Shown: positions 7,052 to 15,700 of the stretch, piece by piece
How the letters are laid out: each line of letters begins with the position of its first letter
Position numbering within the stretch: position 1 is the stretch's first letter
Origin: Moraxellaceae bacterium
Lineage (GTDB): Bacteria; Pseudomonadota; Gammaproteobacteria; Burkholderiales; Rhodocyclaceae
Length of the DNA: 64,000 bases
Assembly (NCBI GenBank): GCA_031119205.1
Contig: JAVHYF010000003.1
Coordinates: forward strand, 90,672-154,671
Direction of reading: 5' to 3'
Program-made: the position numbers and the translations under genes
Notes under the pieces: generated by a model
What the model saw: the letters and a program-made list of their open reading frames with translations, nothing else
Database searches by the model: none
Told to the model about the DNA's origin: nothing

Positions 7052-9394
7052 TTACTCGACCCGCAACCGCGACTCACCCGCCGGCAGTTGCAAGCTGAGC
7101 TGTCCACCCTCCGCCTTCCACGCACCGGCCGGCAAGCCGCTCAGCTTCTGTGCAACGAAACCCGTCTGCAGCGTCAGCGTCACCGGTGCCGCAGCGCTGA
7201 CATGCAGGACGGCCTGCTTCGCGCCCAGCGTGGCCTCCATGTCTACCGCTGCACTCGCAGTGACACGAAGCTCGCCCTGAGTAAAACCGGTGGCCTGTAC
7301 CAACGCCAGCTGTGAGCCCTCCGCGCTATTACGCAGGCTGGCCGCAACACCTTGCAACTGCGCACCGGCTGCAGACGCAGCACGCGCCTTCTCGCCGCCC
7401 AGCCACACCAGCGTGTCACCCCCGGCCGTCGCGACACGCACGGCGTGCCCGCGCTCGGCCGCCACGGCGCTGATTGCCGGCACGGCCTCAGCAGCGCGCG
7501 AGGGATACAGCACGCTCAGGAAGCGTTGTTGCGCGGCTGGCTTGCGGGTGCTGGCGGTGACATGCCATTCGTTGGGCATGCGCTTCTCGTAGCTGGCGAC
7601 CACGGGTGGATCGAAGCGGTCGGTCTGGCTGAATTCGAGTTCGTTCGGCGCCGGTGACAGCAACTGTACGGCCAGCCGCGCGTTGCCCTTCTGCTGCGTG
7701 ATGCGTGCGCTGTCGGCATCCACGCCCATCCTCTCGCGCGCATGCAGCAGCCACTGGAAGGGGATCGCTTCCGGTGCTTCCAGTTCGTCGAGCATCACCA
7801 CGAAGCGGCGGTCGACGAAGAAGGCATGGCGCAGCGCCAGCTTCGCGTTGCGGCCGTAGGCGGCGGTGGCGTCACCGGTCACGAAGCTGTAGCCGTCGCC
7901 CTGCGCGAAGCGGGTGATGCGCCCCACGGCGTTTGCGCTCTTGATGGCCTGGCCTTCGCCGTCGAAAAGCACCGCGTTCTTGGCGCGCGTGGTACGCGAC
8001 CAGCCTTTATGGTGCGGGCTGTCGTAGTACTCGCGGTAGCCGGAGCTGATCGCCAGCGGCTCGCCGAAGGCGTTCAGCACGAAGCTGTTCTGGTCGGCGA
8101 AGCTATGGCTGGCAGAGCCCTGCGGACTGGAACGCAGCGCGAACATGATGTCGGCATCGCGCTCGCCCAGCTTCGAATGCATGGCCACCACGCCGATGTC
8201 GTCGAAGTAGCGGCTCTGCGGCAGGCTTGCGAGATCAACTTCCGGCAATGGCTGCTGGCTGAGGCGGAAGCGGTGCAGCAGTGCATCGGTGGCGTCGAAC
8301 TCGTAGTAGCCGAAGCGGTTCGGCAGCCCCTGCCTCAGCTTGCGCGCGAAGGCGAGCGGGTAGGGGTCACGTTGCAGCAGGGCGAACTTCTCCTCCATCA
8401 GCGCGATGCTGGGCGACGGCCCCATGATGTTGGTGAGGTCGCCGAAAGACGAGCCCGGGTAGGGCATCAGGCTGTACATGCCGAAGTAAGCCGTGTTGCG
8501 CCAGAAGGGCCGCTTCAGCGGCTCGTCGAAGCCCAGCAACTGCATGCCTTCCAGGAAGCGCAGGTGCTGGCTGATGCCCGTGGCCCAGTAGTTCAGCCCC
8601 TCCGACCAGCCGCCCGCGTCGCCGCCCCACACCGGAAACTGGCGCAGGTAGTACTCGTAGCTCCAGGCCAGCCAGCCCGGTGCGGCCTTCGCCTCGTGGT
8701 ACAGCACCAGACCGCCCTGGCCCAGCGTGGAGATGAAGCGCATCGGGTGCGACAGCGAATTGTCCGGCTCGGTCGGCTTCGCCAGTGCGAACTTGGGTTG
8801 GATCAGGCTGGCCAGCAGTTCGACGCGCTCCTCCAGCGCACGCCCCACCGCCTTGCGCTCATCCGGCGTCAGCGCATTCCACGCCCAGTCGTAGGCGAAG
8901 ATCATTGGCCGCAGGTGCTGGATGAACAGCTCGTCGTTGGTGCGATACACGTTCACATCGATGCGCCAGCTCGCCAGGTGCATCAGCCAGCGCGCCGCCT
9001 CGCGCCCGTAGCGCTCGTCGCCGGTCATCAGCCAGGCCAGCGCATGCCGCTGCGCCATGTTGCCGGCGTCGTTCGCCGCCTGGTAACCGGCCCGCCACTT
9101 CGACGAGCCTTCGGTGGTCCCGTTCTTCACTGCCTCCGGCTGCGCGATCAGCGGCGCATCCAGCGGCGGCAGCATGAGCTTGTCGAATCCCGCCATGCCC
9201 GGCTGCGTGCCCAGCGTGCGCGCGAACTCGCGCAGCGCCGGCAGATCGGCCGTGCGCAGCAACAGGCGCGGATGCTCGTTGGTGAGTGCCGGGTCGATCT
9301 TCGCCACGCGGGCGGCGACGATGTCGCGATCGCTCTGCGCGGTAGCAAGGGTGGAGAGCGCGAGAAGAGCGAGTGCAAGGAGGCTGCGGATCAT
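7052..9394 (-). CDS. Heparinase II/III-like secreted polysaccharide lyase (DUF4962 type)
   Basis: 780 aa. A signal peptide covers residues 1-19 (LSTLATA-QS). Residues about 40-400 form an alpha/alpha-toroid typical of DUF4962/alginate-lyase-like proteins (HPRLLLRTADLPALREFA; HALAWLMTGDERYGREAARW; WGGDAGGWSEGLNYWATG). Residues about 420-640 match the heparinase II/III C-terminal beta-domain (SHSFADQNSFVLNAFGEPLA, then YREYYDSPHHKGWSRTTRAKNA in two stretches). Such enzymes cleave uronate-containing polysaccharides by beta-elimination in the periplasm or outside the cell. The substrate cannot be told from sequence. Its neighbours are a DUF4124 protein and an MHS transporter on the same strand. 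Confidence 0.78.
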   Translation of the reverse strand: MIRSLLALALLALSTLATAQSDRDIVAARVAKIDPALTNEHPRLLLRTADLPALREFARTLGTQPGMAGFDKLMLPPLDAPLIAQPEAVKNGTTEGSSKWRAGYQAANDAGNMAQRHALAWLMTGDERYGREAARWLMHLASWRIDVNVYRTNDELFIQHLRPMIFAYDWAWNALTPDERKAVGRALEERVELLASLIQPKFALAKPTEPDNSLSHPMRFISTLGQGGLVLYHEAKAAPGWLAWSYEYYLRQFPVWGGDAGGWSEGLNYWATGISQHLRFLEGMQLLGFDEPLKRPFWRNTAYFGMYSLMPYPGSSFGDLTNIMGPSPSIALMEEKFALLQRDPYPLAFARKLRQGLPNRFGYYEFDATDALLHRFRLSQQPLPEVDLASLPQSRYFDDIGVVAMHSKLGERDADIMFALRSSPQGSASHSFADQNSFVLNAFGEPLAISSGYREYYDSPHHKGWSRTTRAKNAVLFDGEGQAIKSANAVGRITRFAQGDGYSFVTGDATAAYGRNAKLALRHAFFVDRRFVVMLDELEAPEAIPFQWLLHARERMGVDADSARITQQKGNARLAVQLLSPAPNELEFSQTDRFDPPVVASYEKRMPNEWHVTASTRKPAAQQRFLSVLYPSRAAEAVPAISAVAAERGHAVRVATAGGDTLVWLGGEKARAASAAGAQLQGVAASLRNSAEGSQLALVQATGFTQGELRVTASAAVDMEATLGAKQAVLHVSAAAPVTLTLQTGFVAQKLSGLPAGAWKAEGGQLSLQLPAGESRLRVE

Positions 9395-9578
9395 GGGAGC
9401 AACGGCGGGATGGAACTGTGGGAGTTAACGGCAGGGCTGCGCGGGACTGGAAGTCGGGCACGCAGCGTGCCGCACAGCGTCGGCCGGGCAGCGCGCGCTG
9501 GCAATGCGGGCAAGCACTTCAAGGGCAGAAAGGGGTTTCCGGTGCCGTGCTCCGTGACACGTCGCCGAGCCGCAGCGC

Positions 9579-10070
9579 CTAGCGGCATTCCTCCGCGACG
9601 CGACGTTCGGCAGCCGCAACGTTGGCGGCGCGATCCTTGTCCTCGACGTACTGCCGCTCCCCGGCATTGTTGTAGCTGTAGATGGGGCGTTCGCTCTTGG
9701 CGACCCCGAGCTGCTGCCGTGCGCTGTTGCAACGCACGGACCTGTTGTACGCCTCGTTCTTCGCGTTCTGCTCTGCAATCTGCCGGTCTTCACGCTGGCG
9801 CTGGGCCTCGCGCAACTGATCCTGCGGCGAGAGCTTCTGTGCCGGATGCACCTTGCCAGTGTTTCCCGTCGGTACGGAGCTTCGCGCAGGTGCAGGAGCC
9901 GGGCTGCCGCCCGATGGCAGGACGATGGCAGAGCCACTGCGCGCGTCGTCACAGGGTTGGTCCTGGAAGCTGACCCGGCCGTTCGCCTGTTTGCATTTGT
10001 AGGCCTGCGCGTGCGCCGGCAGGGACATGCAGGGGACGACTACGATGCAGCAGATCATCAAGGCCTTCAT
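9579..10070 (-). CDS. DUF4124 domain-containing secreted protein
   Basis: 163 aa. The signal peptide ends near SLPAHA-QA. The DUF4124 motif follows directly, YKCKQANGRVSFQDQPC, a small Cys-containing domain common in proteobacterial periplasmic proteins. The rest is a Pro/Ala linker and a charged helical stretch (QLREAQRQREDRQIAEQNAK) ending in two Cys. Function is unknown for the family. It lies 184 nt upstream of the heparinase-like gene in the same direction; I saw no obvious signal in that gap. Confidence 0.8.
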   Translation of the reverse strand: MKALMICCIVVVPCMSLPAHAQAYKCKQANGRVSFQDQPCDDARSGSAIVLPSGGSPAPAPARSSVPTGNTGKVHPAQKLSPQDQLREAQRQREDRQIAEQNAKNEAYNRSVRCNSARQQLGVAKSERPIYSYNNAGERQYVEDKDRAANVAAAERRVAEECR

Positions 10071-10208
10071 GGAAGCTCCCGCGTTGGAGTTGACCGGTCA
10101 GGCCCGCAGAATGACATGCAGCTTTGCGTTGCGGGAGAGCCGCTCGTCCACACGGTGATAACGATTGCGCATCTGGTGGCCAAAGTGGTGAGAGGCGGCG
10201 CCAAAGCA

Positions 10209-10232
10209 AACGGGCGCCGTGTGGCGCCCGTT
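10209..10232 (-). terminator. Rho-independent-type terminator of the MFS gene
   Basis: A 10-bp GC-rich stem, AACGGGCGCC / GGCGCCCGTT with loop GTGT, lies 23 nt past the MFS stop. On the minus strand it is followed by TTTGCTTT. Confidence 0.7.
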
Positions 10233-10254
10233 CTCTTGCTGAAACCCCCGACGC

Positions 10255-11568
10255 CTACTTGCGGTACGCGTTCGCCCAGCCGTAAGCCCCCAGCGAGGTG
10301 AAGGCCAGCACCATCGCCAGCACCGACACCACGGCCACGTAGTGCGCGCCGGCCAGTGCGTCCTTCTGCAGCCACAGCTGGGTGAGTACCGGCGTCAGGC
10401 CGCCGAAGATGGCGTAGGCCACGTTGTACGAGAAGGACAGGCCGGAGTAGCGGATGGCGGGTGGAAAGGCGCGCACGCCGACGATGGCCATGGTGGCGAT
10501 GGCGCCGACGAAGAAGCCCATCAGGCCGTAGTTGAACACCAGCTCGCCGTAGCTCACGCCCCCGGGCAGCGCGGTGAAGAAGTGGTAGGCCGTGAGCGCC
10601 AGGCCGCCCCAGCAGAACAGCAGGGTCAGGCGCATGCCGATGCGGTCGGCCAGCCAGCCGAAGAAGCCGCAGCCCAGCACCAGCATCAGCGTGCCCACGC
10701 AGTTGGCCTCCAGCGCGTCGGCCGGGGCGATGTGATACATCTTCTGCAGCAGCGTTGGCGTCATCAGGATCAGCACCACTACCGCGGTGGACAGCGACCA
10801 GGTGTAGGCGCCGGTCAGCAGGCAGCCGGCACGGTGCTCGCGGATCACCGTCTTGACCGGCATCTCCTTCGCCAGCGCGCGCTTCTCGGCCAGCTCCTGG
10901 AACACCGGCGTCTCCGACAGGAAGCGGCGCAGGTACACCGAAACCAGGCCGAACACGCCACCGAGGATGAAGGGGATGCGCCAGGCGAAGCCGGCGATCT
11001 CCTCCGGCGCGTAGCTGCGGTTGATGGCGATCGCGATCAGCGAACCCAGCAGGATGCCGCCGCAGATGCCGGCGGTCAGCACGCCCACCGCAAAGCCGGA
11101 ATGACGCGCCGGCACATGCTCCGACACGAACACCCAGGCACCCGGCATCTCGCCGCCGATGGCTGCACCCTGCAGCACGCGCATCGCCAGCAGCAACAGC
11201 GGCGCCGCCATGCCGATGGTCTCGTAGGTGGGCAGCAGGCCGATGACCAGCGTCGGCACCGCCATCAGGAAGATGGACAGCGTGAACATCTGCTTGCGCC
11301 CCAGCTTGTCGCCGTAGTGCGCAATGATGATGCCGCCCAGCGGCCGCGCCAGGTAACCCGCCGCGAAGATGCCCAGCGTCTGCAGCTGGATCATCCAGTC
11401 CGGCAGCGTGGACGGAAAGAACAGGTGGCCCAGCACCGCCGAGAAGAACACGAAGATGACGAAGTCGTAGAACTCCAGCGTGCCGCCCAGCGCGGACAGG
11501 GAAAGGGTCTTGTAGTCATCACGCCCCAGCGGGCGGGACGGGGCGGCTGCGATGGTGTCGGTGGTCAT
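10255..11568 (-). CDS. MFS transporter, metabolite:H+ symporter (MHS) type
   Basis: 437 aa with about 12 membrane segments. The N-terminal GGTLEFYDFVIFVFFSAVLG, the loop 2-3 signature LARPLGGIIIAHYGDKLGRK and RVLQGAAIGGEMPGAWVFVS are characteristic of the MHS branch (ProP, KgtP, ShiA relatives). These proteins import small organic acids or zwitterions with protons across the inner membrane. The substrate is not predictable. Placed among polysaccharide-active genes it could import an organic acid or sugar acid (inference). It has its own downstream terminator and probably is transcribed alone. Confidence 0.88.
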   Translation of the reverse strand: MTTDTIAAAPSRPLGRDDYKTLSLSALGGTLEFYDFVIFVFFSAVLGHLFFPSTLPDWMIQLQTLGIFAAGYLARPLGGIIIAHYGDKLGRKQMFTLSIFLMAVPTLVIGLLPTYETIGMAAPLLLLAMRVLQGAAIGGEMPGAWVFVSEHVPARHSGFAVGVLTAGICGGILLGSLIAIAINRSYAPEEIAGFAWRIPFILGGVFGLVSVYLRRFLSETPVFQELAEKRALAKEMPVKTVIREHRAGCLLTGAYTWSLSTAVVVLILMTPTLLQKMYHIAPADALEANCVGTLMLVLGCGFFGWLADRIGMRLTLLFCWGGLALTAYHFFTALPGGVSYGELVFNYGLMGFFVGAIATMAIVGVRAFPPAIRYSGLSFSYNVAYAIFGGLTPVLTQLWLQKDALAGAHYVAVVSVLAMVLAFTSLGAYGWANAYRK

Positions 11569-11847
11569 GTGGGGGCTTCAGGAAGATGCCGGCCCGCGGA
11601 ATGTCGGGAGTCCGGGCCGCGCTCTGCGGGAGGATGGGAGCGCACGATTCTATTCTTCGCGACGCGCTCCGGCACCCTGTTGAAGGCGTTCTGACATGAC
11701 GTTTGACATCCGGCAAACCGTCCCAGAGATCGTAGGGAAATGGAGGCAGGTGCGTCTGTCTCGACCACGAGCAACTTGCCAACGCATTTGACGTCGGAAT
11801 TCACCAGCCTGAGCAGATTTCCTGCGTAAACTGGGTCGAATGAGAGG

Positions 11848-13086
11848 TTATATTTCTGGCGGAGCTACTGCTTCAATATCATTACTTGAGGCTGGACATA
11901 TTGCTTCGTATCCAAATACATATATTCCGACGGGAAGTCTGGCGTCTGGCCCACCGCAAACGACATGAATATTGAAGTCGTGCGTTGTGCCAGTCCCCGC
12001 GCCAAGTCTATGAACCGGCAATTCTTCTGGCGCCCTCAACAATCGAACGCCAAGACGGGGGACGTTATACATATTGGGATCTAAGTGGCCGCTAACCGTA
12101 AAGTTACGCACCGGGCGCCGCAATTCAACATTCAGTATCCCTACGTTCCTGTGTATTGTGGCTTCAGCTACAGATTGCTCTTGAAGCTTCACGGCAGCGT
12201 CAAACTCAAATCGCCAGGTATTTATCGCACGGATTTCTTCGATTACAGTTTCGTTAACCGGTTGCTTTAACCGCTGTAGCGCGTGTTCCAAGAAACGTTC
12301 CGTTTGGTAAATCAGTATTCGCTGACCCGACGCATCCCTTGCTTCCTTCAACAGCTCTGGCCTTGGACCAATTGTCTTTCCGGATATTTCTTCCCACCAG
12401 TCCTTCTTCCGTTCGGACGTGACCAATATTATGGGGCGCCCCTCCGCTTTCGCGTGATGTAAAACTTGACGCCACAAGTAGTAGTCCCCGTACGGGCGAT
12501 CCTCGTCTTTTCCATCGTCTAAATAGCCGGGCGGAATTTTATTCTTCTTTCTTTCTTCCGCTTGATTTTCAACTTCTCTCTTTTCTTGATCAGAAAAATC
12601 CTCGCCAACCGCCCCATCGAACAGAATAAGTAACTTGTTAAGAATAGGATCATCTTGAAGAAATTTAGGGTATTTTTCTTTTGCATCAGCTATTTTTGTC
12701 AGAGCCTGACTAATTGATGGCCTGACTGCTACATCAAGTTCGCTAGCTAGCGCTGATGGAATTATGCGATTCCCCTTTAGTTGAGCGATCGCAGAGTCCA
12801 AGCTGGCGCTAAGTTTTTCAGTTTCTTCCTGAGCTTGCTTAAAGGCTTTCTCGGATGAAACGATCACTTTTGCTCTGTTACGGAAGAACTCCGTAGCCGC
12901 TTGATGCGAAAGCCATTTCTTTCCTTCGAACTTCTCAAGGCTCTGGATCAGACTGTTTCTTGTATCTTCATGATATCGATACAGATCGAGCAGAACATTG
13001 GTGTCGACAGTCAAGATGCCATTCTTCCAAACGCTATCAAGCTCCTCTTTTGAGGGATTGAGACACCAGTCGAATTTCTTTTTCAT
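11848..13086 (-). CDS. PIN-like domain nuclease (PIN_8/DUF4935 type)
   Basis: 412 aa. The N-terminal half has the PIN-like pattern LTVDTNVLLDLYRY (acidic D28), HQAATEFFRNRAKVI (E66), then RPYGDYYLWRQVLHHAK (D201) and IILVTSERKKDWWEE (D229). These are the residues expected to bind metal in PIN_8 nucleases. A Lys/Glu-rich helical insert lies between about 75 and 190. The C-terminal third (from about 270) is not recognised. PIN-like proteins usually cut RNA, and this subfamily is often found in accessory regions. The gene is clearly AT-richer than everything around it, for example 12541-12700, with different codon use. This indicates horizontal acquisition. No antitoxin-like small gene is visible next to it. 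Confidence 0.75.
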   Translation of the reverse strand: MKKKFDWCLNPSKEELDSVWKNGILTVDTNVLLDLYRYHEDTRNSLIQSLEKFEGKKWLSHQAATEFFRNRAKVIVSSEKAFKQAQEETEKLSASLDSAIAQLKGNRIIPSALASELDVAVRPSISQALTKIADAKEKYPKFLQDDPILNKLLILFDGAVGEDFSDQEKREVENQAEERKKNKIPPGYLDDGKDEDRPYGDYYLWRQVLHHAKAEGRPIILVTSERKKDWWEEISGKTIGPRPELLKEARDASGQRILIYQTERFLEHALQRLKQPVNETVIEEIRAINTWRFEFDAAVKLQEQSVAEATIHRNVGILNVELRRPVRNFTVSGHLDPNMYNVPRLGVRLLRAPEELPVHRLGAGTGTTHDFNIHVVCGGPDARLPVGIYVFGYEAICPASSNDIEAVAPPEI

Positions 13087-13534
13087 GTACCGAATCCAAT
13101 CAAGGGGGCAAATGCCAGAGGAAATCCAGCACGCTGCCGGTTACCTCAGACTTTGCTGTTGCTGGAAGACGCTCCACGTAGGCCTGTTCAACTAGAGAAC
13201 TACATTCATGTACAGGTTAGGTTCCTGCAGAAAGCTGTAGGTGTGCAGGAGTGCAGGAGTGCAGGAGTGCAGGAGTGCAGGAGTGTAGCGATGGTCGATT
13301 GCGCATGCCAGTTGGCTAGTCTTGAAGCACTGCCAGCCACCGGCTGATGCCGCCGAGCTGACGCGCCATGCGGACATGGCGGCACTGAAGGTCTGCGCCA
13401 GCATAGGGCTTGCCCCCGCATCAGACGCCAGACGCGCGCCCCCGCAGCATGAACGCAATTGCGCCGCGACAAACACCGGCCCCAGAATTCCCTCCAGCCC
13501 GACTCCCGCTCGTGGCCAACAATGACGAGGACAA
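13087..13534. other. Gene-free gap between the PIN gene and the TPR gene
   Basis: About 450 bp with no convincing gene. The first part (to about 13200) is AT-rich like the PIN gene and probably holds its promoter on the minus strand. The centre has an octamer tandem repeat. The rest returns to high GC and leads into an ACGAGGAC ribosome site for the TPR gene. Open frames here on the minus strand merely translate the repeat. Confidence 0.6.
13243..13282. repeat. Tandem repeat, five perfect copies of GTGCAGGA
   Basis: Five head-to-tail copies of the 8-bp unit GTGCAGGA, flanked by degenerate copies (a partial unit before 13243 and GTGTAGCG after 13282). It is a simple-sequence repeat likely to vary in copy number by slippage. 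It lies just upstream of the AT-rich PIN gene, at the edge of the inferred acquired segment. Confidence 0.9.
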
Positions 13535-15652
13535 ATGGACGCTTTCTCCGTACTGGTGTTCGTGGGGGCGCTGGTCGCGTGGTGGCTGTGGGTGCGCCGT
13601 GGGATACAGGCACCGGATGATGATGAGGTCGCGACCGGCGCGGACGGCATGGAGCAGGTGCTCGTCGAGATCCACGCGTTGCAGGAGCGTGTGACCAGTG
13701 CCATCAAGCGCGAAGACTATGCGGAGGCCATCCTCGTCAGCGAACGCATGCTGGAATTGACGGACGAGCACCTCGCGGCGGACAGCGAGTTGCTGCTGCC
13801 GCTGCTGAGCGCGCTGTCCAACTTCCATCGCATCACCGGCCAGCCGTTGAAGGCCATGCCGTATCTGAAGCGCAGCATTCCGCTGCGCGAGAAGTTTCCC
13901 GCGCTGCATGGCGACCAGATCGAGGCGCTGGGTGAGCTGGCGGCGCTGCACCTGCAGCGTGGCGAATCACGTGAGGCCCTACCCCTGATCCGCCGCGAGG
14001 TGGCGCTGCGACAGCGCCACAACCCGCCGGACGAGGCGCTACTGCGCGCGCAGTGCAGCCTGCTGGCGCTGACGCTGGAGGAGCCGGCCATGGCCGGGCC
14101 CTTGCGGCAGGACATCACCGCGACCGCGAAGAAACTGTCGCAGGACGCGGTGACGGAACTGGCGAACGAGGCAAACGCGGAGGTCGGCGACGCATTGCGC
14201 GAGGGCCGCGTCCGCGATGCCTGGGCCGCGGCGGAGAACGCCGTGCTGCTGGTGACGGCTGCGCACGGGCCGGAGGATGACAACGCCTACGTCTGCCGCA
14301 GCAACCTCGCGGAGATGCTGCGCCGGAACCGCCGCTTCGCGGAAGCGGAGCCACAGTTCCTGCAGCTGATTGCGCAGGAGGAGCAGCGACTGGCGGACGG
14401 CAAGGGCAGCAGTGAAGGCCTGCGCATCGCCTGCAACAACCTCGCCCTGCTCTATGACGAATGCGGTCGGCCGGGCGACGCGGCGAAATGGCGCGAGCGC
14501 CAGATGGCGCTGCTGCAGGGCGCTGAGGTCAGCACCGGTGCGCGCTTCAATGCGCTCAACAATCTGGCGGTGAGCCAGTCCAACCAGGGCGACGACGAGA
14601 CGGCGGCGCAGACCTATGCCGAAGCGCTGGCGCTGTCACCCGCGGGCGAGGGCGTCGAGCCACGCGTGTGGGTGGACACGCTGAACAACTACGGCGTGAC
14701 GCTGGTGAGCCTGGGCCGCCTGCAGGACGCCGGCCGCATCTACCTGAAGGTGCGCGACGCCCACAAGGCCGGTCTCGACATCCCGATGCCGACCCTGGGC
14801 AGCACGCTCAACGGCCTGGGCATCGTGTGCGACCGACTCGGCAAGCTGGCCTCCGCGCAGGACATGTTTGAACGCGCGCTGGCCATCAAGGAAAAGTACC
14901 TGCCGGCCGACGACCCTGCGCTGGAAACCGCAAGGCACAACCTCGGCTCGATCTACGCGCGGCAGGGCGAGGCCGCGCGTGCGACGCAGATGGCGAAGCA
15001 GGTGCTGGCGAGTCGCGAGAAGCGGCTGGGCAAGGATCATCCGGAAACGCAGACCGCCCGCCGCAACCTGGACGCCGTGACCGGCGCAGCACCACCCGCC
15101 ATCACCACACGCGAGAACGTGGAAATGCTGATGGTGCAGACCACCGGCGGCCAGTTGCGCCGCTACGCCAGCTTCGATTTCGGCCGCGCACGCGACGAGA
15201 GCGCCAGCATGGTGCTGGTGCCCGAGCCCCAGGCCCTGGCTTTGCAACGCAGGCTGGCACAGGCGCTGCCACGCGGCTGGCGCTGTTTCATCGGTGCCAC
15301 CCGCTGGTTGGGAGAGGAAAAGCAAGACGGGCACGACGGCATGGCCGAGCTGGTAGCCATCCAGGCGGAGTCACAGTTCGATTGCCTGCGCATGGCGCGC
15401 ACTGATGCGGTGAACCACGACCTCGACACCGAGGACATCATCCGCACGCTGCAGGACTACGACCAGCGCTTCGGCATCCGCATCCTCGCCGCCGAAACCG
15501 ACTCGGTCAGCTTCACGCTGCTGCGTCTGCCCGAAGACCTGGACGCCTTCGCGCAAGAGCTGCTGGATTTCTGCATGGACCTGGAGGACGTGGGGCTCAT
15601 CAAGCAGATGATCACCGGCCAGGGTAACCGGGTGGATCTGTGGTGGGACTGA
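13535..15652 (+). CDS. Membrane-anchored TPR protein with C-terminal DUF4253-like domain
   Basis: 705 aa. An N-terminal membrane anchor (residues about 3-22, SVLVFVGALVAWWLWV) is followed by many tetratricopeptide repeats from about 45 to 520, several of kinesin-light-chain type (ALNNLAVSQSNQGDDETAAQ; FERALAIKEKYLPADDPALE). Residues about 540-705 resemble DUF4253: MARTDAVNHDLDTEDIIRTL, then YDQRFGIRILAAETDSVSF. TPRs mediate protein contacts; the role of DUF4253 is unknown. An ACGAGGAC ribosome site precedes the ATG at 13535. The combination of a long TPR array with this domain is uncommon to my knowledge. Confidence 0.75.
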   Translation: MDAFSVLVFVGALVAWWLWVRRGIQAPDDDEVATGADGMEQVLVEIHALQERVTSAIKREDYAEAILVSERMLELTDEHLAADSELLLPLLSALSNFHRITGQPLKAMPYLKRSIPLREKFPALHGDQIEALGELAALHLQRGESREALPLIRREVALRQRHNPPDEALLRAQCSLLALTLEEPAMAGPLRQDITATAKKLSQDAVTELANEANAEVGDALREGRVRDAWAAAENAVLLVTAAHGPEDDNAYVCRSNLAEMLRRNRRFAEAEPQFLQLIAQEEQRLADGKGSSEGLRIACNNLALLYDECGRPGDAAKWRERQMALLQGAEVSTGARFNALNNLAVSQSNQGDDETAAQTYAEALALSPAGEGVEPRVWVDTLNNYGVTLVSLGRLQDAGRIYLKVRDAHKAGLDIPMPTLGSTLNGLGIVCDRLGKLASAQDMFERALAIKEKYLPADDPALETARHNLGSIYARQGEAARATQMAKQVLASREKRLGKDHPETQTARRNLDAVTGAAPPAITTRENVEMLMVQTTGGQLRRYASFDFGRARDESASMVLVPEPQALALQRRLAQALPRGWRCFIGATRWLGEEKQDGHDGMAELVAIQAESQFDCLRMARTDAVNHDLDTEDIIRTLQDYDQRFGIRILAAETDSVSFTLLRLPEDLDAFAQELLDFCMDLEDVGLIKQMITGQGNRVDLWWD

Positions 15653-15676
15653 TGTAGCGGAACTGGATGGCTTGCC

Positions 15677-15700
15677 CGGCGAGGGACAACGCCCTCGCCG
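15677..15700. terminator. Bidirectional hairpin between converging genes
   Basis: The stem CGGCGAGGG / CCCTCGCCG with loop ACAACG fills the 48-bp gap between the TPR gene and xthA, which converge. There is no strong T-run on either side. Confidence 0.5.

Noticed and set aside
7742-9973. 743-codon plus-strand frame opposite the heparinase-like gene
   Set aside because: Antisense shadow caused by high GC; the minus-strand gene has a signal peptide and recognisable domains.
13243-13282. Possible CRISPR array
   Set aside because: Units are 8 bp, head to tail, without spacers; no cas genes nearby.
13192-13707. Minus-strand frames with a TPALLHSC-like peptide repeat
   Set aside because: They simply translate the GTGCAGGA octamer array and then run antisense to the TPR gene.
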